Part shown: in pieces, positions 38,701 to 50,700 of the stretch | How positions within the stretch are numbered: position 1 is the stretch's first letter | Layout: each line of letters opens with the position of its first letter | NCBI GenBank assembly: GCA_963680875.1 | Contig: OY804575.1 | Coordinates: forward strand, 107,106,505-107,170,504 | Origin: Bathymodiolus brooksi | Lineage: Eukaryota; Mollusca; Bivalvia; Mytilida; Modiolidae | Length of the DNA stretch: 64,000 nucleotides | Direction: 5' to 3' | Notes under the pieces: model-generated | Database searches by the model: none | What the model saw: only the letters and a program-made list of their open reading frames with translations | What the model was told of the DNA's origin: nothing | Position numbers and translations under genes: made by a program

Positions 38701-41700
38701 ATCTGTTACGAAAATTTTCATTACAGCAAACATGAAAAATTCTAATTCACACGGTAAACAGGAAGTAGATGTGCAGTAAATCTGGAAAGGGGAGACACGG
38801 TACAAGTCACCATGCCAAAGCTACATATCAAATATAAAATCATTTCTTCCAGTAGAAGCTGAGATATCTGTTACGAAAGTTTTCATTACGGCAAACATGA
38901 AAAATTCTAAGTCGCGCGGTAAACAGGAAGTAAGCCTGGGAAGGGGAGACACGGTACAAGTCACTATGCCAAAGTCATGTATAAAAAATAAAATCATTTC
39001 TTCCAGTAGCAGCTGAGACATCTTTAACGAAAGTCTGAGCGGAAGGACGGACAAACGGACGGACGGACTAACGGACTAATGGGCGGATGGACAAGGTGAT
39101 TGCAATATAGCCCCCTCTCTACGAGTGGGGGTATAATATAGCCCCCTCTCTATGGGTGGGGGTATAAAAATCATCAAGATCCAAAATAAAAGCCTTAAAA
39201 ACATGACTTCATCATACAAAATAAAGTCTACTACAAAGAATAAAACAAATGGTGATTTATTGGTAAAATTTTTAGAAATCTTGAATAAATGTCAAAAATT
39301 TTCAATGGTTGATGTTCATTTTTTTTTTTAATCAAATTTGCTTAGAACCCGTGTTAATTAAATTAAATTCAAATTTTTGTTTATCATGTTGATAAAAGAT
39401 TGCATAACAACAGAAAACAAATAACGGATAACATTTCATCACAATATTTCATAGCAAAATCTTTTACTAGTAAGGTCTACGAACATCACACAGTCGAGAA
39501 ACACTACGAAACAACATGTAACTAAAACTACAAACAAGATCAAACATACACAGAGATATTCTGGCAAGTCATCATCACTGCTATCACTGCTCTAAATGTA
39601 TAAAAAAATGTAAAGAAAAATATTTCAGCCATTTAGGCCTGTCCTAAAAAATTACATGTGTTTCCGTTTACTCTACCGAAACACTAATTTTTAGTGCCTA
39701 TCAAAATGGAATCATTGTCAAATTTCCAGAGAAAAAATAAAAATAGCCTATTATCACAATTTGTATTTGCTTAAATAAAAAGAATAAGAATCAAAGAAAT
39801 TACTGTGCATGGCCTCATAATAGATATATTGTCATTAGCAGCCTTTGACATAATCTTTAACTTGTTGAAGGTGCCCAATATTTGGTAGAAGTAGAAAAAG
39901 AAGTTGAAGCAGAAAAAGTATTTTATTCAAACATGCAGTTTAGTTCTATTTTTATTTTGACATATTATCTTTGCAATGTGCAGTAGAGGCATTTAATTAA
40001 TATGTGCAGTTGGATTAATCATAAATACATAGAGTGGTAAACAAATATAATCATATTCATACAATACTAAATGCATCTACATTTTCAATCATTTGAAAAT
40101 CTTATATGACATTTTGTTTTCTTGGTAAATTCTACAGGACAGATTTAAAAGATAGAGAAGATTAAAAGATTGCTTTGGAGGAGTGAAACAAAACAATCCT
40201 AGAGGGAAAATAATAATACCTCTGAGGCAGGATCTTGACCCTGTAAGGAAATGATACATATAAAGTCATTATGATAGTAGGTATAATAAGATATCTACAA
40301 TATATATGTAAGACTCAGATCGACATCCAGCCTCTAATTGACGTCTAATTCTCAAATCCAGACATCTGTACCTCAGACATATGTCCTTTTTTCTCAAATC
40401 GAGGTCCAATGACATCACTAACATATGCCCTAACCCTAACCAATAAATCGGCCATAGATCTGAGAATTTGGAAAGGATGTCGATTTGAGAATACCTTTAC
40501 ATCGGACTGCGATTTGAGATAATGAAATCAGTGGATGCCGATTTGAAGAGTGGACGCTGATTTGAGTCTGAATGCTGATTTCAGTCTATCATATATGACC
40601 TACTAATTAAGAACTACAGCCAAACTTGTCTTCAATGTATATTCCTTGTGACAAAGGGAAAATGACCACATAAGACAAAATGTCAGCTTATTTCAGATAT
40701 GTAGATTCAGATTGTCAGTTCCTGTTCGTAATGATTCACATATTACTATTACAGGAAGGTCATTAATTAGAAAAATTGCTGGTCGCTTTGTAATTATGCT
40801 GCAGTTTTTTTTGGATTTAGTTCATTGTTAAATAATGAGATAGCACCTTGAAAGTTAAATTACCAATGCTTTTTTCAAAGTCTTCAATGAACATTGATCA
40901 TTAAATACCGATAAACTGATATGATGGCATAAATTTTGACTAACCACTGAGAGAGCTAGTAAGATGACCACATATTTGAGTTAAAAAAAAAGACACACAT
41001 AGATGGCCAGAATGGTTTTAAACTGGCCGCTTACATTAGGTGGCCAGTAATTCAAGGTGACAGTTACAGCAATTTTGACTGTATTTAAATCTCATATCTA
41101 AAACAAAAGTGGTAAAATCAAAGAAGGTACAGTAGGCTTTGTTTGGAAAGATGGCAACATCTCATCAGTGGCCATTTTAATAAATCTCTCGGTATATTCA
41201 TTGACGTTTGTTGTCATGAAACAAATGGGTTTTGATCGGGGAGAAGAAGAATGACAATTGTCATGATCAGCATTAATATTGATGGCATGAAAATTCATGA
41301 ATATGATCATTACATCACAAAATATTTGGACATCTAGAAAACGAACAATTCTGAATTTCAGTTAGTTAAATTACATGCATAATATCTGTATTATTTACAG
41401 ACAGACATAAAGACAATTGTTACATACATATATATCACAGCACCACGAATAGAAATGGTGAAATAAACCCTCAACCATAGGTTCTGTCAAATTATGTGCA
41501 ATCTTATATAATTTACTTGCATATTATAAAAATTAATCAATCTTACAGTTGGTTTTCCTTTCTTTTTATTCTTAAGTTCTGATTTTGGTTCAACCTCCTC
41601 TGTAACTGGTTTTGTTGGGGCTTCTTGTGGAGTTTCTCCCTCTGTAGGAGGGGCTTGACCATCATCTAGATGTTCACCTTCAAAAATATATAAATTAGTG

Positions 41701-44700
41701 CTGTAGTCCTTTAAGGACTTTAAAATATACATTATGCATTACTGCACATAGTATTTTCTGTGCACACTTTAAGTCTATGTGCACTATAGATCTGATTGGT
41801 ATATTATTAATTGGCTTATAACAGTCAAAATAGGTTTTTGAAGTAAAAACGCCTTGTCCTTGCTTAAGATATTGGATATACCATGAATTGTGTATAATGA
41901 AATAAATTGAAATTAACAAAATGTTTTTATTCACATCTTAATGAAATACGCATCATTAACAACCAATAAAAAAAATCATTGAATGAGGAAAATTTACTAA
42001 TATTATTCAGACTGTATTGGAACTTGAAAAAATATGGCGAATAATAAACCTTCTGCACATTTTCCCCTTGATTTTAAAATTAGACCTTATTACATGCTTT
42101 TGTAGGAGTTATTTTCTTTTAAGGTGGGCAAAAGTTCATTCAAAGTTCAATGGAAATAATATATTTTCCTCATAATCATAAACATATTTTTAATGTTGTG
42201 TAATAACTTTAGAATTTTCTAGCAGATATAACAGTAAAAATAGGTTTTTGAAGTAGAAACACCTTGACCTGCAGTTAGATAAATAATAATGAAATAAATT
42301 GAAATGGACAAAATGTTTCTATTCAGTATTCACATTGTATCCTCTGATTTTATTTTACAAGATTCAAATATCTAAAAATTGTAGTGGAGGTCGTCGTGGC
42401 CGTGATCGTATGGTAGTTGGATTTACAACTACCTATGCAATTAGTGCCTACCACCACAGAAGTTGTGTGTTCTAATCCTGCCCAGGTGAGGTGTACTCAA
42501 TACAACATTATGTGATAAAGTGTTGTTAGTGACTCATGGCAGGTCGGTGGTTTTCTCCAGGCACTAAGGTTTCCTCCATCAATAAAACTGACTGCCATTA
42601 TATAACTGAAATACTGTTGAAAGTGGCATTAAACACCATAACACTAACCCCATTTTTGTCATATAAAATACAAATCCACTATATATAGTTCTTTTGCAAT
42701 ATCAATATCATAATATATGTGAGCAAACAATACTACAGATAGTTCTAAAGCAAACTAAAAAATATATATAGCTGATCCTATGGTACTGCAAGTTCTATGG
42801 TTTCGTGTATTCACATGCTATTTCAATCAGTTTTCGACACCATATTTTTAATTTAACTACCACAGTACCATAGGACCCTGATATATGTAAATACATGTAA
42901 TAGATTAGATGACTATTAATATTAAAATTTACAACGACTACATTGTAAAAAAGACAGAGACATACATGTAACAAAAAGAACTAGAGGCTCCCAGGAGCCT
43001 GTAATCGCTCACCTGGTTTTCAATTTGACATCGAAAGTTGATAGAAAATGGGGGTGTTACACATAATTTTGAAAGTGGGCCATCCAAAGATCATTTCAAC
43101 TCAAATTTCTGAGCAAAAGATTTTGATGTGATTTTTATCTCATATTATTCCTACCCGGAATAAACTGGCTGAGAAAATCTCACAGAAAAACCCAGAATAT
43201 ATGTTAAACTACTCGTAGCTGCAGTTAAAATTTGAGTTCATTTTGATTTGTAATAAAGCAGAAATTGACAACTAAAGAAACTTCTATTTTTAGTAACAGC
43301 AGTCATTTTGAATGGAGGGCAGGGCTGTTGGGCACATTATTGAAAGGGGACCACCCAAGGACCATCCCAGTTAAATTTGCTTTAATTTGGTTCAGCGGTT
43401 TCAGGGAGAAGATTTAAATGTGATCTTTTATCAAAATATGTCTAATTTGTATAATCGGTATAAAGCGGTTGAAAGAAAAATTTCACAGAAAAACCCAGAA
43501 TATATGTTAATCTACTCATTGTCATGTAACTGCAGCTAAAATTTGAGCTAATTTTGATTTATAATAAAGCAGCAATGGACAATTGAAGAAATTTCTATTT
43601 ATAGTAACAGCAGTCATCTTGAATGGAGGGCGGGGCTGTCGGACACAATTTTGAAAGGGACCCACACAGGGACCATCCCTGCCAGGTTTGGTTTAATTTG
43701 GTTCAGCGGTTTCAGAGGAAAAGATTTAAATGTGATCTTTAATCAAAATATGCCTAATTTGCATAATCGGTATAAATCGGCTGAAAGAGGAGAAGATCTA
43801 AATGTGAAAGTTTACGACGTACGGACAGACAGACAAACGACGACGGACGCCAAGTAATGGCAAAAGCTCACATGGCTTTGGCCAGGCGAGCTAAAAAGTC
43901 ATTTACACCTAAAACGAGTCAAGACAAAGATTTGTCCAAATTTTAGAAAATAATAAGACTGAAACGAACAAGTGATAAAATATCATTCCAAAAAACATTT
44001 AAGATCTTTTATATTGACTAAAAAATGCATCTATTATGTACAATATGTATAGATAAATATAAAGATCATTCACTTGAAAAATGTAAGAAAATCTAACAAC
44101 ATTTAAACACTTTTTTCTGCTATTTTAATACCTGGAGGAGAAAGGTCAAGGCTTTCCCCTGTTGGAGCTCTCACTTCAATTATTATGCCTATATATGGAA
44201 ATATGTTGAATGTGTATTATCATAATTTAAAAACTGATACTATACTATTATAGCATGGAATAAGTGATTGTTTTTATGTCACTTCATGGACACAGTGTCT
44301 TTAATTAAAATAATTAACTACGGTGTACCATCGTTATACCACCACTCTTTAATCGGCCACTTTCACTTATCGCCATCAAATTGCCAAGTTCAAATGTCCA
44401 AAAATCATGTAGTTAATATGTAAATTTCTCCCTTGATTATATTGCCATCCTTGCTTATCACCAATCTATATCTTGGGTTTAAAATGTGGCAGTATAACAA
44501 GGGTGTACTGCAAATGAATTATATTTTCGATTTAAATTAAAGACCTATTTTATATCAAAATTGGTTTCAAGGTCAAATCACTTAAATCTGTTGACCTTTT
44601 TTTGTTAAATTCTATGCAAAATGTATATACTACAAAATGATGAAGACAAAAATTTTCTTTCATATTTTTTTTTTTTAAAACTATAAAAAAAACAGGAAAA

Positions 44701-47700
44701 AGGTACAATCATTTTTTTTTTTTACCAATCTTGTATAACATGCAAACGACAGCTCTGTCTTTGTAATTTCGATTTAGAAAAAAAAAATTTCAATTTAACC
44801 TGTAAATGCTTTTCTACTTTTTTTTCCCAACATGATCATTCTACTTATCACTGTTTACTAATGTTATCAATATCTAATTAGAGAGACAGATTACATCAGT
44901 TTGATAACTTGTTTCTGAATCCCATAAAAAAAACTTTCATTTTTAACCTTTAAAGGTTTTAATATTACAGAGCTCCAGATAATTTTCAAGTCCAAAGGGT
45001 AATTACCCCCTACTTTTGAAAATGATGGGTATTTGCATATTTCCTTTGCACTGTTGTACTCTCTACTTCAGAAAAGATTGCTTACATGTACACTTTTAAA
45101 ATTATGTTTGACACAAGTGTTATTCAATAAATGCAGGATGCAAGTGAAATGTATATCTCTGTTTAATTTGACACGATTGTGTCATGTTTATTAATAAAAT
45201 GTTGTAAATATTTTGTTCTGTGTTTACTTTATATAACTGACACCATACCCTGACAAGCTGTTTGCATAAGTACTACATTAAAATACAATAGAAGTTTAGA
45301 AAAACATGTTCTTGCTCATTTTCAACGAACAACGTGTTCCCAAATTTATTTTCGTTTTAGTTCTTACTTATTACGTAAACCACTCCTTATAAGGAGCACC
45401 GCATTTATTTGTAATATTGACCGCGATTGGATGATTTATCGTAAACATCCCATCAGATCTCTTTTGACATCGATACTTAGAAAGGCAAACATTCGGTACT
45501 CCTCGGATGTATACGCTCTCTCCTTCGAAAATTATAAAGGGAAGTAATTATGGGGAATTTCTCAAAGACAAAAATGTATTGTTAATGTACACGACTGTAT
45601 TATCGTTAACAGCGTACACATACACTCCGATTTTGGAAAGTTTGCTTACACAGCAATATGTATGCATAATTGTACACTCTGATCTGATAATACATGCGTT
45701 TTTACTCGTTTTCATAGTGTCAAAAACGCAAATACGCAGCTTATCTGGAGCTCTGTATAATCTGTTGTTTATTATATTAAATATCTTAATTACATACCAG
45801 ATACAGCAGTTTCTCCAGCAGTTTCTGGTTCAGGCTAAAATAAAAAAAAACTTTAAAAAACGTAAAACAAACGATAAAAAATTATGAAGATGAAATGAAT
45901 ATAAATTTTCAAAATTTACGTAAATATGACATTAACCTTAAAATTAATTCTCGCTTGTTCTTAGAGATTCATTAAACATTGTCTATTTACAAAGACACTT
46001 TACTTTCTGTTCTTAAGGCCAAGCACCTTTCTGGTGTTAAAGACTTTATGGTTATTTACTTGACAACTCAACATATTTCTAAGAATACAATCTCTTACAT
46101 TACACTGGCCCATCTGAGGACAGACCATTTTTTTAATTACAGTGACTCACTATTAGAGAACTTTTATCAATTTTCTCAGCACATATGGGACTACTTCTAT
46201 TACTATTCTAATAATTGCCCATGAACAGACAGACAGACAGAAACATAATTATAAATCTTTGCCTTTAAAAACTAATAACCTTTTTCTTAAATGCTACAAA
46301 TCACTTTAAATATGCAATGTTTAAACACTGTAAATAATAATAATAATAATAAAGACTATGAAAAAAGAAAATTTGAACAATGACAAACAAATATTATAAT
46401 TGTGACAATATGCATCCTCTAATCATCAAAGTATACAGCTAAACCTGCCCATCAGGTCACCTCTATTAAGCAGTCACTTGTATTAAAATGTCAACTTTTT
46501 CTTGTCCTGTCATAGAAAACTTCATATGAATTGACCCTCTTTTAAGAGGTCACCTGTCTTAAAAGACCACTTTTTCTTTGTCCCAAATGTGACCTCTTAA
46601 TACAGGTTTGACTGTAGATGACATGTAAGTTACCTGTGTTAGAGATACAGTTTCACCACTTTTATGTGCTTCCATTGCAGCATTTACTAAATCATCTACT
46701 AATAAAATCTCTACTCTTCTCTCTACAATAAAAGTTGGAAAAAAATATCACATATTATTATATCTCACTCTTTATAATCTGATTGTCATTGGATATAAAT
46801 CTGTCACGTGTCATAAAACAACTCAGATATTTTCTATTTTTGAGTGTATCAGAGGAAAACCTGCCTAATTATTTAAGAAACCTGGACTGGGTTGCACAAT
46901 CCTCAATTCAATTTAAAAGTGTCAATTAAAACTTAATTGACCCTTAAATTGACTTGAAATGTACATGAATTTAATCTAAGTGTCAATTAAAACTTAAAAG
47001 TGTCAATTAAAACTTAAATTGACTTGAAATGTACATGAATTTAATCTAAGTGTCAATTAAAACTTAATTGACACTTAAATTGACTTGAAATGTACATGAA
47101 TTAAATCTAAGCATCATTAAAACTTAATTGACACTTAAATTGACTTGAAATGTACTTAAATTTAAATTGAGGTTTGTGCAACCCAGTCCTGTAATTGATC
47201 AATAATACTATAGCCTGATATCTTAATTAAAACTTACATGCTCATTAAATTAAAAAAAAAGATTTCTGAGATTCATTGTTCAAAATATATTATGATAAAA
47301 TAAAAAAATATCATATTGATATTTTCAAAAGTTTTGTGTTAAAGTCTTTACATTTGAACACAATTTTGTTTTTTTGGAAAACTAAACGTACTAAGACATA
47401 TTGCTTCCAAACTTACCTTGTGCTATCTTCCTTAATACTGAAGACTTTCCACTGAATAGTTTCCCTAATACACAAGCTCTGATAGGGAAGGGAGGGAACT
47501 CTGGTGGTGGAGGAGGGGGCTGTAAAAAATCAAATAAGACATTAAATAATTAATTGAGACAACACAATAGGCTATATATATATAAACAATGAAATTACAT
47601 TACTCGGTTAAATAGCTCTATTACAATCATTAGATTTCAGTAAACTCTTGTTGTGCCTTAAGAAAGAAAGAAAGAAATGCATTTGTTGTAGAAGTACTTT

Positions 47701-50700
47701 CACTGTTTGCAAAAATGCAATTTCTTTTCAAACGAAAATATGCTATATTGTAACAAACTTAAAAAGGACAGTTTAAAATGTATACAGCTATCCATAAAAA
47801 ATGTTTGGAGATTTCATTAGGTAACAGACTTGAAAAGGTCTAAATTTGTTCAGCTATCAATGAAAAATCTGGTTGGTTGGTTGGAAAGCATTTTTATTAA
47901 AAAATAAATTTTGAAATGGAATGAAGTTGGTTTTAAAAGGTTACATGGTGTGTGCCAACTTGTAACTTGTTCTTGACATGATATAGCAGAACAACTGTTT
48001 GGCATTAACAACAATCACTCGTTCACACGAACAAAATGGGTGTATAATTGAGAGAAAGTTGAATTTTGTGTATAACTTACAGTTGGTGGATGAACCATAT
48101 CAAACAACCTCTGTACAATATGACCAACAATAGGATTGTCTCTGGGAGGTTTGGCTACTTCTCCTCCATCTGGAGGCTGCCATTCACCAACCATATTCTG
48201 AAAAACAAACAAACAGTAAGTTCAAAATGACTGCAGATTAGCCTAAAAATGAAAGAAAATAGATTGTGATTAACATTACAATAATCTATCAGTACTCAAT
48301 AATTTCTTGATCAAATAAAGCACGAATTAAGATGCTTGCACCATAAATAAAGCACAAATTAAGATGCTTGCACCATAAATAAAGCACAAATTAAGATGCT
48401 TGCACCATAAATAAAGCACAAATTAAGATGCTTGCACCATAAATAAAGCACAAATTAAGATGCTTGCACCATAAATAAAGCACAAATTAAGATGCTTGCA
48501 CCATAAATAAAGCACAAATTAAGATGCTTGCACCATAAATAAAGCACAAATTAAGATGCTTGCACCATAAATAAAGCACAAATTAAGATGCTTGCACCAT
48601 AAATAAAGCACAAATTAAGATGCTTGCACCATAAATAAAGCACAAATTAAGATGCTTGCACCATAAATAAAGCACGAATTAAGATGCTTGCACCATAAAT
48701 AAAGCACGAATTAAGATGCTTGCACCATAAATAAAGCATGAATTAAGATGCTTGCACCATAAATAAAGCACAAATTAAGATGCTTGCACCATAAATAAAG
48801 CACAAATTAAGATGCTTGCACCATAAATAAAGCACAAATTAAGATGCTTGCACCATAAATAAAGCACAAATTAAGATGCTTGCACCATAAATAAAGCACA
48901 AATTAAGATGCTTGCACCATAAATAAAGCACGAATTAAGATGCTTGCACCATAAATAAAGCACGAATTAAGATGCTTGCACCATAAATAAAGCATGAATT
49001 AAGATGCTTGCACCATAAATAAAGCACGAATTAAGATGCTTGCACCATAATACAAAAGTGAAAATATTATGCTCTATTTCTTTTTTCAAAATGTAAATTT
49101 TATTAACCTTATATTCCATGAAATCAGTCTCATCTAATAATTTCTGTCTTTCTTGTTCTAATATTTGTTCAGGAGTAGGTTCTGTACTCTCTACTGGAGG
49201 AGCAGGCTCAAACAAAGGTTTACCCTCAGTAAATAGAACTGTCCACTCTCTCATCAATTTTGGAGGTAACAAACTATAAAAATAAAGGTCAAAGCATGAA
49301 TAATATACAAAGTTATACCTTTATCTAGGGGAGGGTTATGGTGTTTAACGTCACTTTCAATAATATTTCAGTTATATTGTGGCAATCAGTTTTATTGGTA
49401 GAGGAAACCTGAGTACCTGTAGAAAACCACAGTCACTGACAAACTCTGTAACATAATGCTGAATTATTGAGTACACATCACTATGGATGGGATTCAAACT
49501 CACAATGCTAGTGGTCATAGACATTGTCTGCATAGGTAATTGTAAATCCAACTCCCATATGATCAAGACCATGACAATCCCTGTGTAAATAATTTGAGTT
49601 AAGTGAGTAAGTGAATATTATTTATTGTCAAGTGAGTATGGTAAGTTTTTGGTTATATCATGCCAAGAATAAATTACATAAATTATTTTGTTTTGATTAT
49701 ATTCATGTCTGCTAGTGTTTGACAAGCATTTTTAACTTGATCTTCATATCTGAAATAACAGCCAGCAGTAAATATGTCACATCTCCAAAACACATTATTC
49801 TGACTTCTGACCTGGTCAGCCCTTACTGTGAGTTTAGAAGAGAAATAACAAGCATCAATCATTTAAAGTCTATGTTTTGACCTGATCAATGTTCAGGCTT
49901 TCACACTCTAGGGTAGAACGATAATCATTACATTATGGAGGCAAGCAAGAAAATATATATTAAAGTCATTTTAAAGAGAAAAGTACTTGTATTTCTTAAA
50001 TACTGTAGTAATGATTGTGGTACTTGGTTTAGTGCCTATCAAATTAGTTTTAACTGTTATATAACTGTTCAGGAAAAAATCATGAGAAAAGTTTGAAGAT
50101 ACAAAAGGAGTAATCAGAAGCTGTAAATCAAGGAAGGGGAGACAATACAATGGCTAAAATAAAAAGAACAAAAGGACAAACAATGATCTACAAAACCCTC
50201 CACAGAAAACTAAAGAGTGAGCAACACAAACCCCCAAAAAATAATTGGGGTGAACTCAGGTTTCTGCTCCACTAATGGCACCCATCATGTTACTCTTGTC
50301 AAAAATCCAGTGGTAAAAAGGTTCAAGACCAACCGAAAAAAATAAATGATCTTTCTCCTTATTACTCACTTGTTTGTAAGTTCCCTATATTCAGCTACTT
50401 TACAGGAAAAGTCACAGATTTGATTGACAACCTCATTACACATGTTATAATGTTTAATATATCTATTCTCTGCCCTCTCGGCAGCTATCTGATCGTGTAA
50501 TTCTTGGTCTTTTCTTGTCTGTTCAGCATATTCTTCTTTGGCAAGTTGAGCCAATTCCTGCAAGAAACAATAAATGCCTTTTATTTTATTTTATTTGAGA
50601 AATTTCTGGTACATTAAAGACTATTTTGTTAATCATAATATGCTAAATAATATGATTTCTTTGTTTGACATCCATTTTATAGTAGAGGTAATAATAACCA

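Noticed and set aside
38413..39054. Minus-strand 130- and 77-codon frames with repeated [14 protein letters not shown]
   Set aside because: Translation of the ~166-bp tandem core of the hairpin-ended element; not a gene.
39552..39591. Possible SPEF2 exon encoding [13 protein letters not shown]
   Set aside because: Splice-like borders, but 40 nt between two phase-0 exons would break the frame; not used unless transcripts show it.
45507..45887. 126-codon + strand frame over SPEF2 exon 14
   Set aside because: Unrecognised hydrophobic low-complexity product, homopolymer-rich, overlaps an antisense exon; likely chance.
48314..49050. 32-bp repeat considered as a CRISPR-like array
   Set aside because: It is head-to-tail with no unique spacers, in a eukaryotic intron.
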